64,000 nt of DNA from Arthrobacter russicus. Lineage in GTDB: Bacteria > Actinomycetota > Actinomycetes > Actinomycetales > Micrococcaceae. Shown here one piece after another: positions 33,379 through 41,388 of the stretch; within the stretch, counting starts at the first letter, position 1, and each line of letters opens with the position of its first letter. Position numbers and translations under genes: made by a program. The DNA is taken from assembly GCF_031454135.1 (NCBI RefSeq), contig NZ_JAVDQF010000001.1:682001-746000 (forward strand), in the 5' to 3' direction. The notes below the pieces were generated by a model. It was not told the DNA's origin. It searched no databases and was given only the letters and a program-made list of their open reading frames with translations.

Positions 33379-35028
33379 CTACATCCTTTCGGGGGCGCTG
33401 ACGCCGAGCAGATCCAGGCCATTGGCCAAGACCTGCCCGGTAGCGTCATTGAGCCAAAGCCGGGTCCGGTTCAACGCCGTCACCGGATCGCCCGACAACG
33501 GAGTCACCCGGCAAGCGTCGTACCAGCGGTGATAAGCGCCCGCGATGACCTCCAGATGCCGGGCGATGCGGTGCGGTTCGCGGAATTTCGCGGCTTCGGC
33601 GACCACTGAGGGGAAGGCACCCAGCTGGGCCAGCAGATTGGACTCGGTCGGATGGACCAGGGCCGCGGCGTCGAATTCGCTCCGGTCCACGCCCGCTGCC
33701 TCCGCATTCCGGTCCACCGCTTTGGTCCGGGCATGGGCGTATTGCACGTAGAACACCGGATTGTCGTTGGTGGCTTTCTGCAGCTGTTCCGGTTCCAAAG
33801 CGAGCGGCGAGTTGGCCGGCGAACGGCCGAGCGAATAGCGCAATGCATCGGCACCGAGCCAATTGAGCAAATCCCGGAGTTCGACGATGTTGCCGGCCCG
33901 CTTGGACAACCGCGCGCCGTTGACCGAGACCATCTGGCCGATCAGGACTTCGATATTGCGTTCCGGGTCGTCGCCGGCGCAGGCGGCGATCGCCTTGAGC
34001 CGACCGATGTAACCATGGTGGTCAGCGCCGAGGAGGTAGATCTTCTCCACGAATCCGCGGTCTTTTTTGGACAGGTAATATGCGGCATCGGCCGCGAAAT
34101 AGGTGGGCTCGCCATTCGCCCGGATCAGCACCCGGTCCTTGTCGTCGGTGAAATCCGTGGTGCGCAACCAGATCGCGCCGTCCTGGTCGAAGACATGGCC
34201 TTGTTCCCGAAGCCGTTCCACGGCTTGCCCGACCGCGCCGCCGCTGTGCAGTTCCTGTTCCGAGAAGAACACGTCGAAGTGCACACCGAAATCGTTCAGG
34301 GTCTCCTTGATGTCGGCGAGCTGCGCCGCGTAAGCCGCCGCCCGCACCACCGGCAATGCGGCCTCATCGGTTAGCTCCCGAACCGCGGGATGGTCTTTGA
34401 GCACCTGCTGCGCCAACTCCGAGATGTATGCCCCGGGGTAACCGCCTTCCGGGGTCGGCTCGCCTTTGATCGCGGCCAGCACCGAGGCACCGAAATTGTT
34501 CATCTGCGAACCGGCGTCGTTGATGTAATATTCGCTGGTCACCGTGGCGCCGCTGGCCTTGAGCAGCCGCGCGATCGAATCGCCCACCGCCGCCCAGCGG
34601 GTATGCGCCAAGTGCAACGGCCCGGTCGGATTGGCCGAGACGAATTCGACGTTCACCACATGGCCGGCCAGCACCTGGTTCTCGCCGTAGTGCGCCCCGG
34701 CTTCGACGATGTTCTTGGCCAGGGCGCCGGCGGCCGCCGCGTCCAGGGTGATGTTCAGGAACCCCGGGCCGGCAATCTGCACCTGGGCGATCCCGCTGAT
34801 CGCTTCGATCCGGGCTTTGAGCAGTTCCGCGACGGCCCGCGGATTGAGTCCGGCTGGTTTGGCCAGCTGCAAGGCGATATTCGTGGCCCAATCGCCGTGT
34901 TCCCGATTCTTCGGTCGCTCCACCCGCACCTCGGCGGGCACCGCCTCGGTCGGAACCGCAAGCTCGCCGGCTTCGACGGCGGCCTGCAAAGAGGCGGTCA
35001 GGGCAACGGAAAGTTCGTCAGGAGTCAC
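33379..35028 (-). CDS. argS: Arginyl-tRNA synthetase
   Basis: A class I synthetase of 549 residues. The N-terminal Add-1 domain is followed by the HIGH-equivalent HLAHTRWA and an ARLSKRAGN segment in the KMSKS position. The C-terminal DALR anticodon-binding domain is intact. GTG at 35028 (MTPDELS) matches homologues. The open frame extends upstream but is Arg-rich non-family sequence antisense to the next gene. It is first in the aspartate-family operon, as in many Actinobacteria. Confidence 0.95.
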   Translation of the reverse strand: MTPDELSVALTASLQAAVEAGELAVPTEAVPAEVRVERPKNREHGDWATNIALQLAKPAGLNPRAVAELLKARIEAISGIAQVQIAGPGFLNITLDAAAAGALAKNIVEAGAHYGENQVLAGHVVNVEFVSANPTGPLHLAHTRWAAVGDSIARLLKASGATVTSEYYINDAGSQMNNFGASVLAAIKGEPTPEGGYPGAYISELAQQVLKDHPAVRELTDEAALPVVRAAAYAAQLADIKETLNDFGVHFDVFFSEQELHSGGAVGQAVERLREQGHVFDQDGAIWLRTTDFTDDKDRVLIRANGEPTYFAADAAYYLSKKDRGFVEKIYLLGADHHGYIGRLKAIAACAGDDPERNIEVLIGQMVSVNGARLSKRAGNIVELRDLLNWLGADALRYSLGRSPANSPLALEPEQLQKATNDNPVFYVQYAHARTKAVDRNAEAAGVDRSEFDAAALVHPTESNLLAQLGAFPSVVAEAAKFREPHRIARHLEVIAGAYHRWYDACRVTPLSGDPVTALNRTRLWLNDATGQVLANGLDLLGVSAPERM

Positions 35029-35034
35029 CGTCCA

Positions 35035-35040
35035 AGCATA
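35035..35040 (-). promoter_or_regulatory. Candidate -10 box of a leaderless argS operon transcript
   Basis: TATGCT on the minus strand ends 6 nt before the argS GTG, and there is no Shine-Dalgarno. This would make the argS-lysA-hom-thrC-thrB mRNA leaderless at its 5' end. Confidence 0.4.
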
Positions 35041-35083
35041 GTTGGAAGGACTGGCAGCCCCCAATGTGACAAAACCGGTGGAA

Positions 35084-36613
35084 TCAGAACGGTGCCGTCG
35101 GAATCGGCGGCGCCCCCGGCGCGGGTGCCGACGGGGTCCCGGGCGCCGTGGCCGGCGGCTGCGACTGGCCGAAGTCGCTGCTCGGCACTGTGGGGATTGG
35201 AACCGTGGGAACCGGCGCGGGCGGACCGGGGATCGCCGGGTTCGGCGGGAGCCCGGATCCGTCGATTCCGGGAAGCAACGGAAGTTCCGGTGGCCCGACC
35301 GGCAGCTGCGACCAATCACCGGGACCGTTGCTCCACGGCCCGAAGGGCGGATCCAGCGGTGGTGGCACCGGGAAATAGTTCGGCGGCCAGGGCTGGTCGC
35401 CCGACGGCGGCAACGGTGGCAGCCACGGAATCGACGGCTTCGTGGGGACCGGCGGAACGACGACCGGCGGCTTCGGCCCGGAGTCCTTCTGAGCGGGCTT
35501 CTTTTCGCTGGCGTTCATTTGGTCGGTGTTCTTCTGAGCCGGCGGTTTCTGGCCGGTGCCCTGCGGAGCCGGTGCCGCCGGCGCGGAATCCGGACTCGGT
35601 CCGGCGGCGATCCCGGTATCGGCTGGACGCTGGTTGGTGGGGACCGTCGTCGTCGGGCAAGCCTGAAGCACTGCGGCCATGGCATCGCGTTCTTCCTGGG
35701 TCACCCACAACCCGTAGGTCGCCTTCACGCTGATCTGGCGGGCCACATAAGCGCACCTGAACTCGGCATTCGGCGGCAGCCATCCGGCGGCATCGGCAGA
35801 ATGCTTCTGAATGCTCGTCACGGCATCGACGGCGAGCAGGTTCAACGCGTCATTGGCAAAGCCGACCCGTTGCGCCGCAGACAACGATTGGGCTCCGGTC
35901 TGCCAAGCATTGGCAAGCGAAACCACTTCGTCGATCTGGATCATCGAGGCGGCCGCCCGATCGAAAACCAGCCGCCCGCCGGAATACGGGTCTTTCAGCT
36001 CCCCGGCCTGCACGATGCATTGGTTGTTTCCTTGCGCTAAGACCACGCCGCCGAGGTCCCGTTTGAGCGTGGCGTTGCGCGAATCGCAACCCACGCCCAG
36101 ATCCAACCAGGAGGGTCCGAAATTGCTCCGTGCGTACCCGGCCGACGGCGCGGCGGGTTGCACCGGGATCCGGGCCAGCAAATCGAGCGCCAAGGTGCCG
36201 AAAACCGGTTGCGGATTCGGAGCGACGGCACCGCTGGGCACCACAGTGGATGCCGGCGCCGGCTCCACGGGAGCCTGGTCGCCCGGGTCCGTCGCCGGCC
36301 CGGGCGGTGGCGGATCGGTGACGTAGACGGTGGGGATACCGTTCGGCGTCGGCAGCACCATGGAGCCGGAGGATGCCAGCGCGCCGCGGATCAGGCCGCC
36401 CAAGGTGACGATCAAGGAAATCGCCAAAACCACGACGATCAGGAGGATCCACTGCTTCGCGCGTTTGGTGGAGGCCAGGGTTGGCGCATCCGCATCGCCG
36501 CGCCCGGCAGCAGCTGGTGCGAAGTCAGCTTCTGACTCGACTGATGGTCTTCTGCCCACCGGTTCCTCCGGATCCCCAAATGTTAATTGGACAGGCCCTC
36601 CCCGCACGGACAT
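35084..36613 (-). CDS. Membrane-anchored protein with degenerate HNH/DUF1524-type domain and Pro-rich tail
   Basis: A 509-residue protein. A polar N-terminus and one membrane helix (about 52-75) lead to a Pro-rich linker. The central domain (about 155-325) resembles actinobacterial exported DUF1524/HNH nucleases: YARSNFGPSWLDLGVGCDSRN, FANDALNLLAVD and WLPPNAEFRCAYV. The stretch that normally reads D-H at the catalytic site is IQIDEVVSLANAW, so the general-base His is Glu, and the later Asn of the NxxK segment is Ser. The last 180 residues are a Pro/Gly/Ser/Trp-rich tail. Domain assignment is by recalled motifs; loss of activity is inferred. Confidence 0.6.
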   Translation of the reverse strand: MSVRGGPVQLTFGDPEEPVGRRPSVESEADFAPAAAGRGDADAPTLASTKRAKQWILLIVVVLAISLIVTLGGLIRGALASSGSMVLPTPNGIPTVYVTDPPPPGPATDPGDQAPVEPAPASTVVPSGAVAPNPQPVFGTLALDLLARIPVQPAAPSAGYARSNFGPSWLDLGVGCDSRNATLKRDLGGVVLAQGNNQCIVQAGELKDPYSGGRLVFDRAAASMIQIDEVVSLANAWQTGAQSLSAAQRVGFANDALNLLAVDAVTSIQKHSADAAGWLPPNAEFRCAYVARQISVKATYGLWVTQEERDAMAAVLQACPTTTVPTNQRPADTGIAAGPSPDSAPAAPAPQGTGQKPPAQKNTDQMNASEKKPAQKDSGPKPPVVVPPVPTKPSIPWLPPLPPSGDQPWPPNYFPVPPPLDPPFGPWSNGPGDWSQLPVGPPELPLLPGIDGSGLPPNPAIPGPPAPVPTVPIPTVPSSDFGQSQPPATAPGTPSAPAPGAPPIPTAPF

Positions 36614-36726
36614 CCGGTCGCAATTCGACCACCGATAGGAAGAAGGCCTCTCTATTTATCCAGATTAGGGATCATTCCTGAAAGTTTGCAGAATGTTTCC
36701 ACTTGTTTTCCAACGAGCGTCCGGGA

Positions 36727-38067
36727 TCAGGCCTGCTGGTCTTCCAGGTAAGCCGGTCTGCAGGCGAAAAAAGCCCCTACGCCAAGCAGCGCCAGGGTTG
36801 CGAACAGGAAACCGAAGCCCGCAGTCCAGTTCCCAGTGCCCTGATGCAGCAGGCCGAAAAGCACCGGCCCGATGCAGGCGATCGCATAGCCCACCCCCTG
36901 GGTGAACCCGGAAAGCGCCCCGGCAGCCTCCCGGCCACGGGTGCGCAGATTGATCAACAACAGCGCCAGCGGGAAGGTCCCCGGACCGATTCCGGCCAGC
37001 ACTACCCAGAGCCAGGTCAGCTGGGCCGGGCTCAGCCACAAGCCGAGGTACCCGACCACGAAGGCCACCAACAGCACCGCGACAATCGGGAACTGGTTGC
37101 GCATCCGGCTGGCCAGCAGCGGAACCAGCAGGCTCAACGGCAAGCCGAGGATCGCGAACAGCGCCAACATCGAGCCGGCATCGGCCCGGCTCAGCCCGGC
37201 TTCGCTGAGGATCACCGGCAACCAGGCGAACATGGCATAGGTGTTCAACGAAGTGCAGCCGAACATCACGGTCAAGCCGATCGCCATCGGCGAACGCCAG
37301 ACGCTGATCTTCTGCGGCGCAGCGGACTCTTGCCGCGCACTTGACCCTTGCGCCGCCCCGGCCGGCGGTACTCCCGCGTGCGCCGGGGGTTGCGGTCCGG
37401 TGATCTGGTCGCTGCGGGGCGGGCCGGAACGGCCCAGCAGGGTCAGTACCCAAGGCAATGCCGCCACCAGATTGGCCGCCGCCCACACGACGAGTGAGGT
37501 CTGCCAACCGAAACCGTCGGCCACCGGGACCGCCGATTGCGCCGGAATCGCGGTACCGAGGCTGAGCATCGTCACGTAGAGCGCGGTGACCAATCCCACC
37601 CGGTCCGGGAAATAGTGCTTCACCAATGGCGGCAGCAACACGTTGCCGGCGCCCAGGCCGGCCAAGCCGACCACGGTGAACACCAGGAACAAAGGAGTGT
37701 TCGGAGCGAAGACCCTGGCCACCTGGCCGAACACCGCCACCGCCATGGCCAGGATCGTGAGCTTCTCCAGACTGGCCCAGCGCAGCACGAACGGGGTCAG
37801 GAATCCGAAAACGGCGAAGGCCAAGGTCGGCAGCATGCCCAGCAGGCCGATGGTGAGCGAATCGATCGGCAGCGTATTGCTGATTTCGGAGACCACGGGC
37901 GGCACCACGGTCACCGCAGAACGCAATGTCGCCGCAACCAGGAGGATCCCGGCCAAAACGAGGATCCGGCCCTTGAAAGTCGCTGATTTCACCACTCGCC
38001 CGACTCTACCGGCATTGTCCGGGCGGGAACCCGGAATCGTGCGAATCGTTCTTGTTCGATTGCTCAC
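36727..38067 (-). CDS. MFS transporter, CynX/NimT-like
   Basis: A 446-residue major facilitator with about 12 helices. The first half starts near residue 33, a charged central loop with Pro/Ala/Gly lies near residues 228-260, and the second half follows. The sequence resembles the CynX/NimT (cyanate or 2-nitroimidazole permease) group, so it is more likely an exporter or permease of small organics than of sugars; the substrate is unknown. GTG at 38067 and GTG at 37992 are both possible starts. It is divergent from the FMN-binding lipoprotein gene, sharing an upstream region that holds a 15-bp palindrome. Confidence 0.75.
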   Translation of the reverse strand: MSNRTRTIRTIPGSRPDNAGRVGRVVKSATFKGRILVLAGILLVAATLRSAVTVVPPVVSEISNTLPIDSLTIGLLGMLPTLAFAVFGFLTPFVLRWASLEKLTILAMAVAVFGQVARVFAPNTPLFLVFTVVGLAGLGAGNVLLPPLVKHYFPDRVGLVTALYVTMLSLGTAIPAQSAVPVADGFGWQTSLVVWAAANLVAALPWVLTLLGRSGPPRSDQITGPQPPAHAGVPPAGAAQGSSARQESAAPQKISVWRSPMAIGLTVMFGCTSLNTYAMFAWLPVILSEAGLSRADAGSMLALFAILGLPLSLLVPLLASRMRNQFPIVAVLLVAFVVGYLGLWLSPAQLTWLWVVLAGIGPGTFPLALLLINLRTRGREAAGALSGFTQGVGYAIACIGPVLFGLLHQGTGNWTAGFGFLFATLALLGVGAFFACRPAYLEDQQA

Positions 38068-38094
38068 AGCAGATCCCCAGGCGCTAATCCCCGA

Positions 38095-38109
38095 ATCGGT
38101 TGAACCGAT
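38095..38109. promoter_or_regulatory. 15-bp perfect palindrome, candidate operator
   Basis: ATCGGTT and AACCGAT flank a single central G. It lies 28 bp before the MFS start and 112 bp before the lipoprotein start, in a divergent control region. No regulator gene is next to it in the window. Confidence 0.45.
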
Positions 38110-38142
38110 CCGGCTCGGATCCCGTCTGATTTAACGTAATCC

Positions 38143-38155
38143 TAAGGAAACCTTA
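38143..38155. promoter_or_regulatory. Short inverted repeat upstream of the lipoprotein gene
   Basis: TAAGG and CCTTA separated by AAA. It might be an operator or part of the promoter of the flavin operon. It does not match the long DtxR/IdeR box. Confidence 0.25.
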
Positions 38156-38220
38156 ATCCCGGGAGAAGAGTCCGGGCGGGCATGGGCCCGATTGATCGCC
38201 TGAACGAAATGGAGACCACT

Positions 38221-38679
38221 ATGAAAGCCAGAACCCCTACGACCTTGTTCGTATCGGTCGCCGGAATCGCCCTCATGGGAGCGGTCGCCGGTTGTGCTCC
38301 GAACGCCACGAGCGGCAGCTCCGCCAGCGGCGCCGCCTCGCCGAGCGCCTCAGCCGAAACCAGCGGTACCAGTTCGGCCGGCAGCTACCAAGACGGCACC
38401 TACAGCGCCGACGGGAATTACGTTTCGCCCAATGGCCAGGAAAAAATCGGCGTCACCCTGACGTTGAGCTCGGGTGTGGTTTCCGACCTCAAGCTCACCC
38501 CCTACCCGAGCAACCCGTCCACCGAGAAGTTCCAGGGCGAATTCATCAACGGCGTGAACGCGATCGTCGTCGGCAAACCCATCGACGAACTCCAGGTCAG
38601 CAAAGTCTCGGGATCTTCGCTCACCAGCGGCGGGTTCAATGCCGCGATCGACCAGATCAAGAAAGAAGCCACGAACTGA
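38221..38679 (+). CDS. FMN-binding domain lipoprotein
   Basis: A 152-residue exported protein. It has a signal peptide with lipobox VAG-C (Cys near residue 22), a Ser/Ala/Thr-rich linker, and a small FMN-binding domain (YQDGTYSADGNYVSPNGQ to the end). The segment VSGSSLTSGGF sits where related proteins carry the SGAT-type flavinylation motif, but with Ser in place of the usual Thr. It is likely an ApbE substrate that carries electrons at the cell surface. The ATG at 38221 has GGAG upstream. Its stop overlaps the apbE start. Confidence 0.8.
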   Translation: MKARTPTTLFVSVAGIALMGAVAGCAPNATSGSSASGAASPSASAETSGTSSAGSYQDGTYSADGNYVSPNGQEKIGVTLTLSSGVVSDLKLTPYPSNPSTEKFQGEFINGVNAIVVGKPIDELQVSKVSGSSLTSGGFNAAIDQIKKEATN

Positions 38680-39554
38680 CCGGCACCGCGGGTGCGGCCG
38701 CCGCAGCGTACCGGTTCGAAGCCATCGGCACGCAATGGCAGATCGACACCATCGAGCAGCTCTCCGCATCCGCCCGGGCATCGATCGCCGCGGTGGTCGA
38801 AGACTACGATCGCGGGTTCTCGCGATTCCGCAGCGATTCGGCGGTCCGCCGGGCCGCGCTGCCCGGGCAGCACGAGCTGCCCGGGCCAGCGGCGCAGTTG
38901 GAACCCCTGTACCGCAGCCTCTACCGGCTGACTTCGGGTGCGATGACGCCCTTGGTCGCCGAATCACTCGAGCACCTAGGCTACGGCGCGGAATATTCGT
39001 TGCGGCCCGGGCCCGGGTTCCACGCCGCGCCTGCCTGGTCCGACGCCATCGACTGGCGGGGCACTTCATTACAGACGAAACTTCCAGTGGTCCTCGACCT
39101 GGGCGGCGCCGGCAAAGGGCAATTGGTCGATTTGATCGGCGATGAACTCGCGGCACTCGGGATCCCGGGTTCGGTGATCGACGCGAGCGGGGATTTGCGG
39201 GTCCGCGGTTTGCCCGCCGAACGGGTCGCATTGGAACACCCCTATGCTCCGGAGCAGGCGATCGGCGTCGTCGAATTGGTGTCCGGAGCGTTGTGCGGTT
39301 CGGCTTCGAACCGGCGCGCCTGGGGTGACGGGCTGCACCATGTACTCGATGGAGCCACCGGGAAACCCGTGCAGACCGTGGTTGCGAGCTGGGCCATGGC
39401 CGAGTCCGCGATGCTCGCCGACGGCTTGGCCACGGCGTTGTTCTTCGTCGACCACGACGTGCTGGCCACGGAATTCGATTTCGCCAGTGTCCGGGTATTC
39501 TCAGACGGCCGTGCCGAAACCTCGGCCAACTTCAACGGGGAGATTTTTCAATGA
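38676..39554 (+). CDS. apbE: FAD:protein FMN transferase, CTG start likely
   Basis: Transfers FMN from FAD to a Ser/Thr of target proteins. The 292-residue protein has FEAIGTQW near the start, the DYDRGFSRFRSDS segment, LDLGGAGKGQLVD, VIDASGDLRVRG and the SGALCGSASNRRAWGDGLHHVLD motif. In-frame ATG, GTG or TTG codons do not occur between the family-specific N-terminus and a point far upstream inside the lipoprotein gene. The natural start is CTG at 38676, overlapping the TGA stop of the lipoprotein (CTGA). Coupled translation would explain the weak start. Confidence 0.85.
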   Translation: MTGTAGAAAAAYRFEAIGTQWQIDTIEQLSASARASIAAVVEDYDRGFSRFRSDSAVRRAALPGQHELPGPAAQLEPLYRSLYRLTSGAMTPLVAESLEHLGYGAEYSLRPGPGFHAAPAWSDAIDWRGTSLQTKLPVVLDLGGAGKGQLVDLIGDELAALGIPGSVIDASGDLRVRGLPAERVALEHPYAPEQAIGVVELVSGALCGSASNRRAWGDGLHHVLDGATGKPVQTVVASWAMAESAMLADGLATALFFVDHDVLATEFDFASVRVFSDGRAETSANFNGEIFQ

Positions 39555-40963
39555 GATCCTGGCTGGACACCCAATTGGGCCGCTTCACCATGTACCGGCT
39601 GGTGCTGGTGGTGCTGGCCGTGCTCGCCGGCTATGCGGCGGTCCTGGACCTGCTCGGCTGGATCAGCTTCGGCATCGCCGCGATCGGACTCAGCCTCGTG
39701 GTCAGCCTGTCGGTCACGGTGGCCGTGAGTTGGCTGACAGCCAAGCTCTTCCGGGCCCATACCCACCTGGAATCAAGCCTGATCACCGGGCTGCTGCTGT
39801 TTTTCCTGTTCACCCCCAGCACCAGCGCTCGGCCGCTCACCGTCTTGGCGATCGCCGCCGCCATCGCCGGAGCATCCAAGTTCCTGTTCGCAGTACGCGG
39901 CCGGCACCTGTTCAATCCGGCCGCAATCGGCGCACTGCTGGTCTCGTTCCTGGGGCCGGGCCTGGTCAGCACCGAACGGGCGAGTTGGTGGGTGGCCACG
40001 CCGGCCATGCTCTGGCTCGTGCTGCCGGCGATCCTCCTGGTGCTCTTCCGCACCTCGAAACTGGTCTTCGCCGGAATCTTCCTGCTGGTGTCCAGCAGCA
40101 TCATCGTCGCCCGCCTGCTCGGCTCCGGGTTCTACGAGCCCGCGGCCGCGTTTGCGCTGCCATTCACGTCCTATCCCGGGTTGTTCCTGGTCGGCTTCAT
40201 GCTTTCCGAACCGTTGACGCTGCCCCCGCGGCGCTGGCAGCAATGGGGGCTGGCGGGGATCGTCGCCGTATTGTTCTCGGTCCCGTTCGCACTGCCCCCG
40301 GTCTATTCCTCCCCGGAGCTCGCCCTGGTCGTGGGCAATCTCATCGCGTTCGCGCTCGGCCAGCGGCGCGGCCTCCGCTTGACCTACCTCGGGGCCAAGG
40401 CGTTGACCCCGAGCAGCAAGGAGTTCAGCTTCACGCTGCCCCGTCCGGCCCGGTTCAAGGCCGGCCAGTACATGGAACTCTCCCTGCCGCACCGCGGATC
40501 AGACGGGCGGGGCATCCGCCGGGTGTTCAGCCTCACCTCGGACCCGCACGACGGCGGCAAGGTCGCCTTCGGCCTGCGGCTCTCCGAACCGTCCAGCAGC
40601 TTCAAACGCGAATTGAATTCGTTGTCCCCGGGAACCGTGGTCTCCGCCACCGGGGTGTGGGGCGATTTCGTGCTGCCGCGCGGTCATGCGCCGCTGTTGT
40701 TCCTGGCCGCCGGCGTAGGCATCACACCGTTCATGAGCCATTTGCGTTCCGTGCAGAAGCACAGTTCCGAAACCCGTGACGTGGTCCTGGTGTACACCGT
40801 CAACTCGGTCGAAGAATTCGGCTACCGGGACGAACTGGCCCGGTTGTGCGCAGCCGAGGGCGTCCGACTCGTGACCTTCTGCCCGGACGATCCGCAGCTC
40901 GGTGAACACCTGGGTTCCGGGTACCCGGAAGCGGAAGTTCCCAAATGCACCACAGGCTCCTGA
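39551..40963 (+). CDS. RnfD/NqrB-like membrane flavin reductase, C-terminus apparently truncated
   Basis: A 470-residue protein overlapping apbE by 4 bp. The N-terminal half (about 15-275) has about ten membrane helices and an NqrB/RnfD-like FNPAAIGALL segment, which may be a covalent flavin site region. The C-terminal part is ferredoxin-NADP reductase-like: FAD-binding RRVFSLTS, then the NAD-binding LLFLAAGVGITPF. Only about 85 residues follow that loop. The usual SGPPALV-type motif and terminal aromatic residues are missing, replaced by an unrelated end (EVPKCTTGS). The gene probably lost about 45-50 residues where the accessory element begins. Confidence 0.75.
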   Translation: MRSWLDTQLGRFTMYRLVLVVLAVLAGYAAVLDLLGWISFGIAAIGLSLVVSLSVTVAVSWLTAKLFRAHTHLESSLITGLLLFFLFTPSTSARPLTVLAIAAAIAGASKFLFAVRGRHLFNPAAIGALLVSFLGPGLVSTERASWWVATPAMLWLVLPAILLVLFRTSKLVFAGIFLLVSSSIIVARLLGSGFYEPAAAFALPFTSYPGLFLVGFMLSEPLTLPPRRWQQWGLAGIVAVLFSVPFALPPVYSSPELALVVGNLIAFALGQRRGLRLTYLGAKALTPSSKEFSFTLPRPARFKAGQYMELSLPHRGSDGRGIRRVFSLTSDPHDGGKVAFGLRLSEPSSSFKRELNSLSPGTVVSATGVWGDFVLPRGHAPLLFLAAGVGITPFMSHLRSVQKHSSETRDVVLVYTVNSVEEFGYRDELARLCAAEGVRLVTFCPDDPQLGEHLGSGYPEAEVPKCTTGS

Positions 40964-41388
40964 TCTAGGCCACCTCGCTCTGCGGCTCTGCCGCCCCGTA
41001 ATTCCGGGCAACTTCGCTGCTTTGCGGCGGTGCTTCCGTCAGTCTACAACGTCGTCGATCTGCACGGATCTGCGGCGGAATCGGGTCGGTTTGTACGTTT
41101 CTCCGTCGTTTCTCCGTTGACCGCAGGAGCGATAACTGCCGTCGCGTCTAGCGGTGGTGTCACGTCTCCGGCGATGGCGACGGCCGGGGTCACCGGATCA
41201 GGTCCGGACGCTCGGCGCCGATGCGCCTGAGCAGACCCGACTTTCTCGCAACCACGACCAACGACAGGCAGTTCGCGCGACCGCGCTCACCGATCGGAGA
41301 GGCGGAGCTAAGTGCACGACCGTCGAGGATCACGCCATCGGTCATGACGTCACCGGGCTCGTCTACCACTCAGATGTCAGCGATCTAG
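40964..41388. other. 425-bp gene-free junction of core and accessory DNA
   Basis: No convincing coding sequence, tRNA or integrase attachment site is visible. The sequence lies between the truncated reductase gene and the stop of the PHP/SMC-like ATPase. Its codon-like periodicity is weak in every frame, and it is probably a remnant at the element boundary. Confidence 0.4.

Noticed and set aside
38143-38155. Iron (IdeR/DtxR) box upstream of the FMN lipoprotein
   Set aside because: The half sites are 3 bp apart instead of the spacing needed for the 19-bp iron box.
40964-41388. tRNA attachment site or integrase remnant at the element edge
   Set aside because: No tRNA cloverleaf or recombinase motif could be found by eye; only the truncated reductase supports a junction.
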